Assembly (NCBI GenBank): GCA_024349765.1
Contig: AP026073.1
Span: forward strand, 1,178,001 to 1,242,000
DNA length: 64,000 nucleotides
From: Streptomyces nigrescens
GTDB lineage: Bacteria > Actinomycetota > Actinomycetes > Streptomycetales > Streptomycetaceae
Direction: 5' to 3'
The notes below the pieces were generated by a model. It made no database searches. It saw nothing but the letters and a program-made list of their open reading frames with translations, and was not told the DNA's origin. Positions 14,550-22,027 of the stretch are shown here, piece after piece. The position numbers and the translations under genes are program-made. The first letter of the stretch is position 1, and each line of letters begins with the position of its first letter.

Positions 14550-14660
14550 CGCGGTGGTTCCGACGGGTCGTTCCGGGGGTTCCGGTGGGCGTTCCAGGGC
14601 GGTTCCGGTGGGACGTTCTGGGGCGTTCTGGTGGGGCGTTCCGGGCGAATCGTTCCGGAT
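14550..14660. repeat. Degenerate GTTCCGG repeats upstream of the glycosyltransferase
   Basis: About 110 bp of irregular repeats built on CGTTCC(G/A)GG and GGTTCCGGTGGG, roughly every 15-20 bp, lie between two divergent genes and overlap the likely promoter area. They do not form a coding sequence. Confidence 0.55.
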
Positions 14661-14791
14661 GCTAGCCGTCGGGCGGGGCGGCTGCGGGCCACGGCACCGG
14701 TACGGCGACATTTCGTCCGGGAGAGGGCGGGCGCACGATGGAAGGGGTGGGGAAAACCGGGAACGACAGGGGGTGGAGGGAGGCAGTCCTC

Positions 14792-15154
14792 ATGATGGAG
14801 GTCAAGCCGATCGACAAGCCCGATGAGCGGCGGGACTTTCCCCGGGGCCACCTGGAGGCCCTGCATCTGACCGGCCTGGACTTCGCGGTGGCGACGTTCG
14901 AGCCGGGCTGGCGCTGGTCGGAGTCGGTGGCCCCGATCGCCGGGACCGACAGCTGCGAGGTCCACCACAACGGCTTCGTGGTCCAGGGACGGCTGCGCGT
15001 ACGGATGAACGACGGCGCGGAGACCGAGGTGGGGCCCGGCGACGTCTTCGTCTGCCCGGCCGGTCATGACGCCTGGGTGGTCGGCGGCGAACAGGTCGTG
15101 GTGTACGACTTCGCGGGCGGTATGGCGAAGGACTATGCGAAGGAGAGTGGGTGA
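14792..15154 (+). CDS. Cupin-domain protein
   Basis: 120 aa, a single small cupin barrel: FEPGWRWSESVAPIAGTDSCEVHHNGFVVQGRLRVRM, then VGPGDVFVCPAGHDAWVVGGE. The metal ligands would be the His pair in EVHHNG and the His in PAGHDAW. The enzymatic role cannot be read. Two ATGs (14792 and 14795) are adjacent; a GGTGGAGGGAGGC box precedes both. Divergent from the glycosyltransferase. Confidence 0.7.
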   Translation: MMEVKPIDKPDERRDFPRGHLEALHLTGLDFAVATFEPGWRWSESVAPIAGTDSCEVHHNGFVVQGRLRVRMNDGAETEVGPGDVFVCPAGHDAWVVGGEQVVVYDFAGGMAKDYAKESG

Positions 15155-15343
15155 GGCGCCGGACCGCTGAAGTGGTGGCCGTCGGGGGCTCGCTGCGCGT
15201 GATCGCCTGACCCGGTTCCCCCTTCTATCGCAATGCGGCATTCTGTTTTCACCTATCGGAATGCTTGGGGAGGCTGGGTCAGGCATATGGCCATGCGTGG
15301 GAGCAGGAGCGGCGACGGCGGGCGCGCGGCGGGGGACTCCGGG

Positions 15344-16135
15344 ATGACGCGGGAGGAGTTGCGCGGGGCACTCGATGCGTCCATGGCGCGGCTGGCCGGC
15401 ACCGTCGCGGGGCTGACCGACCAACAGGTCGGCGGGGCGACGCTGATCCCGCCGTGGACCCGTGGGCATGTGCTGACCCACCTCGCGCGGGCCACCGACA
15501 GTCTTTGCCGGCTGCTGGAGGGCGCGCGTACGGGTACGGCGATTCCGCAGTACCCGAGCATGGCGGCCCGCGCGGCGGAGATCGAGGCCGGGGCGGCCCG
15601 CCCGGTTGCCGCGCTGGCGGAGGACCTGGCGGGGAGCGCGGAACGGTTCGCGGCGGCCCTCCGGGCGCTGCCCGAAGCGGCGTGGCAGGCGCGGGTGCGG
15701 ATGCGTACGGGGGAGACGCGGACGCCGGCCGGCCTGATGGAGACCCGACTGCGCGAACTGGAGATCCACCACGCGGACCTGGACGCCGGCTACACCTTCG
15801 CGGACATCCCGGCGGCCACGGTGCGCTGGATCCTGGACGACATCGTCGCGGCCCTCGCCCGCCGGGAAGCGGATGCGGAGAAGGCTGCGGAAACGGGTGC
15901 GGAAACGGGCGCGGGTGGGGACGGTGCGGGGCGGGTGTCGGCGGTGCGGATCGAGGCGACGGACGCGGACTACGCCCGTGCCATCGGGAGCGGTGACGGT
16001 GCCGGTGCCGGTGGCCCGGTCGTGCTGGGCCGATCGGCTGATCTCTTGGCCTGGCTGACGGGGCGCAGCCCGGCCGGGGCGGGGCTGGCCACATCCGGCG
16101 GAGCGGACGTGCCCTCGCCGCCGTATTGGATATGA
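15344..16135 (+). CDS. Maleylpyruvate-isomerase-type mycothiol-dependent protein
   Basis: 263 aa from the ATG at 15344. The N-terminal DinB-like domain has PPWTRGHVLTHLARATDSL and, later, ELEIHHADLDAGY, matching metal-binding His positions of the MDMPI family, which uses mycothiol as thiol cofactor. The C-terminal third matches the small MDMPI C domain (DLLAWLTGRSPA) but contains an inserted acidic and glycine-rich stretch. An upstream ATG at 15287 is also possible. The substrate is unknown; many members are only isomerase-like. Confidence 0.7.
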   Translation: MTREELRGALDASMARLAGTVAGLTDQQVGGATLIPPWTRGHVLTHLARATDSLCRLLEGARTGTAIPQYPSMAARAAEIEAGAARPVAALAEDLAGSAERFAAALRALPEAAWQARVRMRTGETRTPAGLMETRLRELEIHHADLDAGYTFADIPAATVRWILDDIVAALARREADAEKAAETGAETGAGGDGAGRVSAVRIEATDADYARAIGSGDGAGAGGPVVLGRSADLLAWLTGRSPAGAGLATSGGADVPSPPYWI

Positions 16136-16378
16136 GGCCGCCGCGCACGGGGAGGGCGGGCGGCGGCGTGTGTCTTCCCACGTGGATCGGGATGTCTAGG
16201 AATGCTGTCGGTGGGCAGGGGAGCGGGGCGGTCCGGCGTACGGATGCGCCGCGGCGTACCGAATGCGCCGCGGAGTACGGAAACGTCACGGCGTACGGAA
16301 TACCTGGCGGGGCGAACCCGTTTCCGCAGCCGGAGACCGTGCGAACAGCAGCACATCCTCGACAGAAGCAGGGAATAC

Positions 16379-16771
16379 ATGAGCACCGTTGAGCTCACCA
16401 AGGAAAACTTCGACGAGATCGTCTCCGGGAACGATTTCGTCCTGATCGACTTCTGGGCCGAGTGGTGCGGCCCCTGCAAGCAGTTCGGCCCGGTCTTCGA
16501 GCGCTCCTCGGAGAAGCACGACGACCTGATCTTCGCCAAGGTCGACACGGAGGCGCAGCCCGAGCTCGCGCAGGCCTTCCAGATCCAGTCCATCCCGACG
16601 GTGATGATCGTCCGGGACAACATCGCGGTGTTCGCCCAGCCGGGCGCGCTGCCCGAGGCGGCGCTGGAGGACGTGATCGGCCAGGCCCGTGCGCTGGACA
16701 TGGACGAGGTCCGGGCGTCGGTCGCCGAGGCCCAGAAGAGCGAGCAGGCGCAGGGCGGGGCGGCCCAGTAG
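16379..16771 (+). CDS. trxA: Thioredoxin
   Basis: 130 aa. The canonical active site WCGPC has Cys30 and Cys33 inside DFWAEWCGPCKQFGP, and the conserved cis-Pro loop SIPTVMI follows. It reduces disulfides in the cytoplasm with NADPH through thioredoxin reductase, which is not in this window. It ends with ~20 extra polar residues (EAQKSEQAQGGAAQ). Eleven bases separate it from the phosphatase gene, so the two are probably cotranscribed. The symbol is generic; Streptomyces has several thioredoxins. Confidence 0.9.
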   Translation: MSTVELTKENFDEIVSGNDFVLIDFWAEWCGPCKQFGPVFERSSEKHDDLIFAKVDTEAQPELAQAFQIQSIPTVMIVRDNIAVFAQPGALPEAALEDVIGQARALDMDEVRASVAEAQKSEQAQGGAAQ

Positions 16772-16782
16772 GCTCTGGGCTC

Positions 16783-17379
16783 GTGAGCGAGCTACTTCTG
16801 GTCCGGCACGGCGAAACCGAGTGGAGCCGGGACGGCCGGCACACCAGTTGGACCGATCTGCCGCTGACCGCCGTCGGCGAGGAGCAGGCCCGCGCACTGC
16901 GGCCGCTGCTGTCGGGCCGGAAGATCGCGCAGGTCCACGCCAGCCCGATGGTGCGGGCACTGCGCACCGCCGAGCTGGCGGGCCTCCCGCAGCCGCAGAT
17001 CGACCCCGACCTGCGGGAATGGGACTACGGCGGTTACGAGGGCGTCGCCACCTCCGACATCCACCGCGACCGGCCCGGCTGGTACCTCTTCTCCGACGGT
17101 GTCGTCCCCGGCCCCGACGGGCATCCCGGTGAGTCGCCCGAGCAGATCGGGGCGCGCGCCGACCGCGTGCTGGACCGGCTCGACCCGGAGCTGCGGGCCG
17201 GCCGGGGCGATGTGGTGCTGGTGGCGCACGCGCACTTCCTGCGGGTGCTGGCCGCCCGCCGGCTCGGGCTGCCGGCCGCCGCGGGCGGGCTGTTCACGTT
17301 CGAGACGGGCGCGGTCGGCGTCCTGGGGACGGAGCACGACCGCCCGGCCGTGGTGGCGTGGAACACTCGTCATCCGTAA
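16783..17379 (+). CDS. Histidine phosphatase (phosphoglycerate-mutase-like) family protein
   Basis: 198 aa. The catalytic LLVRHGETEWSRDGRHTSWTDLPLT near the start provides the phospho-accepting His. A second His lies in VVLVAHAHFLRVL, and Arg and Glu lie in ASPMVRALRTAELAG and LREWDYGGYEG. A typical single-domain acid or sugar-phosphate phosphatase; the substrate is not predictable. GTG start 11 bp after thioredoxin. Its stop faces the convergent MreB-like gene. Confidence 0.88.
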   Translation: MSELLLVRHGETEWSRDGRHTSWTDLPLTAVGEEQARALRPLLSGRKIAQVHASPMVRALRTAELAGLPQPQIDPDLREWDYGGYEGVATSDIHRDRPGWYLFSDGVVPGPDGHPGESPEQIGARADRVLDRLDPELRAGRGDVVLVAHAHFLRVLAARRLGLPAAAGGLFTFETGAVGVLGTEHDRPAVVAWNTRHP

Positions 17380-17417
17380 CGGAACACCCGTCAGGGGACC
17401 CGGGTGTCGCCGCGCCC

Positions 17418-17462
17418 CTGCGGCGCCATCGGGTCCAGCTCCTACGGCGCCATCGGGTCCAG
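17418..17462. repeat. 24-bp-period duplication of the 3' end of the MreB-like gene
   Basis: The last 18 coding bases of the minus-strand gene plus its stop (17442-17462) are repeated just past the stop at 17418-17438 (20 of 21 identical). The stop TAG has become CAG in the copy. Confidence 0.7.
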
Positions 17463-18473
17463 GTGCAGCGGCTGCACCTTGCCCTCGATCATCGCGCCCA
17501 GCCCCATCACCGCGCAGGTGTCGGGACGGTCCGCGGTGTGCACCGGCATCGAGGTGGCCTGATGGATCATCGGCTCCAGCCCCGGGATCAGCGCGCTGCC
17601 GCCGGCGAGCACGATGCCGCGCTCGCCGAGGTCGGCGACCAGGTCGGGCGGGCAGCGGCGCAGCACGGCACTGATCCCGTCGAGGATCGCGGTCAGCGGC
17701 GTGGTGATGGCGTCCCGTACCCGCTCGGTGTCGATGTGCACCGAGCGCGCCATACCGCTGACCACGTCCCGGCCGTGCACCTCGGTGGAGCCGGGGGTGA
17801 GCTCGTCGCCACCGGTGAGGATCAGATGCAGCGGGCGTACGGACTGGCCCGCCAGCATCAGTTCGTGGTGCAGACGCAGGTGCTGGACCACCGCGTGGTC
17901 GATGGCGTTGCCGCCCACCGGCACGGTCTCCGCGGCCACGATCGAGCCGAGCGAGAGCACCGCGACCTGCGTCGTCCCCGCACCGCACACCACGATCATG
18001 GTCGCCTCCGGCTGCTCCACCGGCAGCCCGGAGCCGACCGCGGCGGCCACCAGGGTGTCGACCAGTTCCACCCGGCGCGCGCCCAGCCCGGTGAGCGTCT
18101 CGACCGCGGCCCGCTGCGCCAGCGGCTCGCTCCCGTACGGCAGGCAGACCGCGGCCCGCATCGTGGGCCGGCGGCGCCAGGACTTGCGCAACTTGTCGCC
18201 GACCAGGGTGCGCAGCAGCCGCTGGGCCATGTCGATGTCGACGACGGTGCCGCCGGAGACCGGGCGCACCACGCGGATGTAGTCCGGGGTGCGGCCGTCC
18301 ATCACCTCCGCCTGTGCGCCGACGGCCAGCAGCGCACCGGTACGGGTGTTGATGGCGGCGACGGTCGGTTCATCGACCACCAGCCCCTGGTTCTTCACGT
18401 ACACCCGGGTCCGGGCCGCACCGAGGTCGACGGCGGCCGAGCAGCGCCGCAGTTGGGCGAGGCTGATGGTCAT
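17442..18473 (-). CDS. MreB/Mbl-like actin-fold protein
   Basis: 343 aa. The ATP-binding motifs of the actin fold are present: phosphate 1 AAVDLGAARTRVYVKNQGLVVDEPTVAAI, phosphate 2 MIVVCGAGTTQVAVLSLG, and adenosine motif GIVLAGGSALIPGLE. In Streptomyces such proteins (MreB, Mbl) act mainly in spore-wall synthesis during sporulation rather than rod growth. The relation to the fab block suggests the Mbl paralogue, but that is inference from gene order. The ATG at 18473 gives the usual N-terminus; upstream frame extension is not homologous. Confidence 0.82.
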   Translation of the reverse strand: MTISLAQLRRCSAAVDLGAARTRVYVKNQGLVVDEPTVAAINTRTGALLAVGAQAEVMDGRTPDYIRVVRPVSGGTVVDIDMAQRLLRTLVGDKLRKSWRRRPTMRAAVCLPYGSEPLAQRAAVETLTGLGARRVELVDTLVAAAVGSGLPVEQPEATMIVVCGAGTTQVAVLSLGSIVAAETVPVGGNAIDHAVVQHLRLHHELMLAGQSVRPLHLILTGGDELTPGSTEVHGRDVVSGMARSVHIDTERVRDAITTPLTAILDGISAVLRRCPPDLVADLGERGIVLAGGSALIPGLEPMIHQATSMPVHTADRPDTCAVMGLGAMIEGKVQPLHLDPMAP

Positions 18474-18679
18474 GGGTGATTCCTCCCCGGTGGGCCGGTA
18501 TGGACGAAAGCGCTCGTACGGCCCGTTCACCGGACCGCTGATACGGCCCGTGCACACGGACCGCTCGTGCGCCATCCTCCGAGCGCCCGCACAACTCCGC
18601 CCGCCGAGAGCGTCCGGTCGGGGGACGGGCGGGGGCGGAACGGGGCGAACGGGTGACCGCGGGCGGGTGCGCGGTCCGC

Positions 18680-19297
18680 TCAGTCGACCCGCCGCTGGTA
18701 CAGCCCCCAGGTGAATTCCGCGACGAGATCCTGGGGCGTGCCGTCGGGCCCCGGGGCCTTGCAGGCCAGGCGCCAGCGGGTCGGGGCGCTGCCCTCCATC
18801 GGGCGGGCCGGAGGGAACGCGCGGGCCACCTCGTCGACTGTGCACGACCACGGAGCCAGGTCCGCGGTCGTGCGCAACTCGGGGGCGGCGGCTCCCGGTG
18901 CGCGGACGAGCCAGGCGTTCCAGACGGTGCCCCGGGCGGCGGTGAGCACCTCGAACCGCAGATCGGGCCAGAGCGGGACCGGCCAGAGCAGCGCCTCGCA
19001 GGTCAGATCGCCGATCCGGCGGGGGGCGACGGACTCGGGGGCGCCCAGCAGCGCCCGGTACGGTTGGACGCCGCCGGCCCGCGGGGCGTGCATCCGCGCC
19101 TGCCAGCGGCGGTTGGCCTCCCGCATCTGCGCCCGCGAGGCCCCCAGCTCCCGCAGCGCGTCCTCGACCAGGCCGGGGTGGTGGTCGGCCATCCGGCGCA
19201 GCAGCACGAGCTGGAACGCGAGTGGTCCGGGCAGGTCGGAGGGGGTGCCGGAGCCGGCGGGCGGGTCATTGTCAGTGGTGGGGTTCATGATGGACAT
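18680..19297 (-). CDS. Hypothetical protein at the end of the envelope operon
   Basis: 205 aa with no recognised domain. A Pro/Gly-rich N-terminus is followed by a helical stretch (LAFQLVLLRRMADHHPGLVEDALRELGASRAQ) and a beta-rich part with several Trp. No signal or membrane segment. Its start (ATG 19297, or 19288) overlaps the FkbM methyltransferase by up to 26 bp, so it is coupled to that gene and is probably the last gene of the operon. Confidence 0.6.
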   Translation of the reverse strand: MSIMNPTTDNDPPAGSGTPSDLPGPLAFQLVLLRRMADHHPGLVEDALRELGASRAQMREANRRWQARMHAPRAGGVQPYRALLGAPESVAPRRIGDLTCEALLWPVPLWPDLRFEVLTAARGTVWNAWLVRAPGAAAPELRTTADLAPWSCTVDEVARAFPPARPMEGSAPTRWRLACKAPGPDGTPQDLVAEFTWGLYQRRVD

Positions 19298-20081
19298 GGT
19301 CGTGGACGACGGGGGCCGCGGGGGGTCCGGGGCGCTCGCCGTCCGGAAGGAACAGCACGGAATTGACGTAGCGGCGGTGCGGGGCGAGGGAGCGCCTCAG
19401 CAGGCCGTGTTCGGCGACGTGGGAGGTGCGGGACTGATGGGCGGACAGATCGAAGTCGGCCAGTGGCAGCCAGCGGTCGTGCGGCAGGACCCAGCCGCGA
19501 TAGCCGCGCGCCGCCGTCCAGTCCAGCACGGGCCGGAGCGGCTGGATGCGGGACTCCAACTCCACGAACAGCGCCGGGAGTTCCCGTTCGACGGTGCGCG
19601 CGGCGCCGCGCAGCACCGCCAGTTCGGCACCGTCCACGTCGATCTTGATGAGCGTCACGGACGCCAGGCCGAGCGCGTCCAGCGGCAGACAGGGCACGTC
19701 GAGGGCGGCCGTGTGCAGATCACGGCGGACGAGCGAGGAGACCCCGCGGTCGCCGCGGCCGTCCGGGGGCAGCCAGAGGGTGGCGCAGCCCGCGTGGTCG
19801 GTGGCCGCGGCGGAGAACACCTCGACATGAGGGGGCGTCACGGACGCCAGCAGACGGGCCAGATGGGGCACCGGCTCGAAGGTGACGACCCGGTCCGCGC
19901 GCCGGGCCAGCCGCCGGGTCCAGGGGCCGTACCACCCACCGACGTCGACGGCCGTACCGCCCGGCGGGCAGAAATCGCCGAGGCGCCGCAGCTCCGGCTC
20001 GAAGCGTGGATAGAGCCCGGCGGCCAGCGCCGACACCAGCCGGGCCGGCAGCCGGGGTCCCAGCCGCGCGGCCAGCGTCAC
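19272..20081 (-). CDS. FkbM-family SAM-dependent methyltransferase
   Basis: 269 aa. SAM-binding segment GTAVDVGGWYGPWTRRLAR, then VVTFEPVPHLARLL and the FkbM-type VTLIKIDVDGAELAVLRGA. FkbM family enzymes O-methylate sugars or other hydroxyls. The protein ends in a His-rich tail (VVHDHVHHEPHH). The GTG start overlaps the stop of the Trm112-like gene (GTGA). In this operon it probably decorates a glycan. Confidence 0.82.
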   Translation of the reverse strand: MTLAARLGPRLPARLVSALAAGLYPRFEPELRRLGDFCPPGGTAVDVGGWYGPWTRRLARRADRVVTFEPVPHLARLLASVTPPHVEVFSAAATDHAGCATLWLPPDGRGDRGVSSLVRRDLHTAALDVPCLPLDALGLASVTLIKIDVDGAELAVLRGAARTVERELPALFVELESRIQPLRPVLDWTAARGYRGWVLPHDRWLPLADFDLSAHQSRTSHVAEHGLLRRSLAPHRRYVNSVLFLPDGERPGPPAAPVVHDHVHHEPHH

Positions 20082-20302
20082 GGCCGCCGGTCCTGGTCCG
20101 TGAGGCGGCGCAGCAGACGGGTGTGTTCGGCGTCGGTGACCTGCTCGCCGGAGGAGGGGAGGAGCTGGGGGATGCCGTCGAGGATCGGATAGCGGCGGCG
20201 CAGCCGGGGGTTGTAGAGGACGTCCTCGGGGGTGAGGAGGGCGAGCGGGCCCTTGTCCAGGGGGCAGACGAGGATCTTGAGCAGCGGGTCATCGGGCTTC
20301 AT
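20078..20302 (-). CDS. Trm112-like small protein
   Basis: 74 aa. LLKILVCPLDKGPLALL and YPILDGIPQLLP are the signatures of Trm112/YcaR-type proteins. The first Cys is present, but the other zinc ligands are reduced. In bacteria such proteins often sit beside methyltransferases and may stabilise them, as Trm112 does in eukaryotes. The start is ATG 20302 (GGAG upstream); the in-frame TTG at 20308 lies too close to the RBS. Confidence 0.78.
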   Translation of the reverse strand: MKPDDPLLKILVCPLDKGPLALLTPEDVLYNPRLRRRYPILDGIPQLLPSSGEQVTDAEHTRLLRRLTDQDRRP

Positions 20303-20304
20303 GG

Positions 20305-21282
20305 TCAACTCCGAGGAGCGTGCGGGAGGTTGGTGCGGAGCGCCGGGCTCGGGGGCTCGGGGGACGTAGGTACGAGGGCCTCGGGGGCCCGGGGGACGGG
20401 AGGTGTGTCGTGACGCGGGAGTGCGAGCAGGACGGCCACCGCGACGGCGGTGCCGCCCAGCCGCAGCGCCAGCCGTAGCGGAGCGGCGGGCAGCGGCTCG
20501 CCGAAGGCGACGGTGCCGCAGACGACGGTGAAGACACAGGTGACGGTGGTGCAGACGGGGACGATCACCGAGGCGCGGCAGCGCTGCAGCGCGGTCTGGG
20601 ACAGCACCAGACCGGCCGCACCGGTGAAGAGCAGGAGGTAGGGGTACGGCGAACGGAACAGCTGCCCGGCGGCGGCCGGGACGTCATGCGTGGTGAGCAG
20701 GCCGGAGACGCCCTTGATGGCCAGTGAGCTGACGCCGTAGAGCAGGCCGACGGCCACCCCGTAGGGGACGCCGGCGGTCGGCAGGCGGTGGCGGCGCCGG
20801 GCCCGCCGTTCCGCCGAGCGGTAGAGCAGCAGCCCGGCGGCCAGTGACGGGACGGCGATGACCAGCAGTGTCGCCGGCGGGGCGGTGCGGGCGACGGCCC
20901 GGGCGTCCTCGCCGCGGAGGGAGGCGACGACCAGGACGAGCGCGACGAGGATCGCCACGATGCTCTGCCGCTCCCGGCCACTGGTCCGCTCGCCGAGCAC
21001 GACCGAGGAGAGGAGCAGCAACAGCACCAGGCCCGACACGAAGATGCCCTGCGCGGCGGCGAGCGGCAGGGTGCGGTAGACGGCCAGCTGGGCGGCGAAC
21101 CCGGCGGCCAGCGCGAGCGAACCGCCCAGCCACAGCGGACTGGACAGGAGGTGACCGACGACCCGGGCGGGCTGCCGGGTGCTCAGCGCGGGCAGCGCCG
21201 ACAGCGCCCGCTTCTCCAGCACGAAACCGGTGCTGTACAGGACGTTGGCGAGCAGCGCGGACGCCACGCCCCACCACGGCAT
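20305..21282 (-). CDS. DMT/EamA-like multi-spanning membrane protein
   Basis: 325 aa with about ten hydrophobic helices (for example GVASALLANVLYSTGFVL, LVLLLLLSSVVLG and AILVALVLVVASL). This is the drug/metabolite transporter superfamily layout of two five-helix repeats. In this operon it may export or flip a lipid-linked sugar or precursor, but the substrate is unknown. GGAGTAGG RBS before the ATG. A proline-rich cytoplasmic tail follows the last helix. Confidence 0.78.
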   Translation of the reverse strand: MPWWGVASALLANVLYSTGFVLEKRALSALPALSTRQPARVVGHLLSSPLWLGGSLALAAGFAAQLAVYRTLPLAAAQGIFVSGLVLLLLLSSVVLGERTSGRERQSIVAILVALVLVVASLRGEDARAVARTAPPATLLVIAVPSLAAGLLLYRSAERRARRRHRLPTAGVPYGVAVGLLYGVSSLAIKGVSGLLTTHDVPAAAGQLFRSPYPYLLLFTGAAGLVLSQTALQRCRASVIVPVCTTVTCVFTVVCGTVAFGEPLPAAPLRLALRLGGTAVAVAVLLALPRHDTPPVPRAPEALVPTSPEPPSPALRTNLPHAPRS

Positions 21283-21286
21283 CGAC

Positions 21287-22027
21287 CTACTCCCTTCTCC
21301 GGCGGGCATGGGCGAGCAGGATCGAGGCCAGCGACGGGAGGTGGCACGCGGCCCGGTCGAGGGGGCGCAGCGGGCGCGGTACGTCGTGGTACGGCGCACC
21401 GGCGATCCGTACGACCTCGAAGCCGGACGCGGCCAGGAAGCCGCGGAGCGCGCGGGCGGTGTAGAGGCGCAGATGGCCGACGACCTGGGTGCCGGGCCGG
21501 CCGTGGATCCGGCGCATGCTCACCTCGGAGAAGACGGGCTGGACACCGGCGAGCAGCAGCCCGCGGTTGTACCAGGCGGCGAGATTGGGGGTGGAGAGCA
21601 GCAGATGGCCGCCGGGGCGCAGCACCCGGTGCAGCTCGTCCAGGGCGGCATCGGGGTCGACGAGGTGCTCGACGACCTCGCTGAAGAGGACGGCGTCGGC
21701 GGAGCCGGTCGCGAACGGCAGCCCGCCGTCGGTGAGTTCGCCGCGTACGACATACGGAATACGGGCCTGGGCGCGGCGCAGCGCGTCCTGCGACCAGTCG
21801 ACGCCGATGAGGCGGTGACCGGCCAGGACCTCCGCCGCGGTGGCGGCCGCGGTGCCGTCGCCGCAGCCGATGTCCAGCACGGTCGCGCCCGGCGCCCCGG
21901 CCCGTACGGGGCCCAGCGCGCGCGCCAGCAGCCGCGCCTGCCGCCGGCTGCGCCCGGCCCCGGACGCCACCGGCACGGCGGGATCTTCGTAGAAGTCCCG
22001 CAGCGTCGCCGCCGCGGCCGGGCTCAC
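21287..22027 (-). CDS. Class I SAM-dependent methyltransferase
   Basis: 246 aa. Motif I VLDIGCGDGTAAATA, acidic loop HRLIGVDWSQDALRRA, then FSEVVEHLVDPDAAL and the post-motif LRPGGHLLLSTPN, as in family 11 methyltransferases. The last ~70 residues, with YTARALRGFLAASGFEVVRI, are typical of sugar or lipid methylating members. The GTG at 22027 overlaps the upstream stop by four bases. Confidence 0.83.
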   Translation of the reverse strand: MSPAAAATLRDFYEDPAVPVASGAGRSRRQARLLARALGPVRAGAPGATVLDIGCGDGTAAATAAEVLAGHRLIGVDWSQDALRRAQARIPYVVRGELTDGGLPFATGSADAVLFSEVVEHLVDPDAALDELHRVLRPGGHLLLSTPNLAAWYNRGLLLAGVQPVFSEVSMRRIHGRPGTQVVGHLRLYTARALRGFLAASGFEVVRIAGAPYHDVPRPLRPLDRAACHLPSLASILLAHARRRRE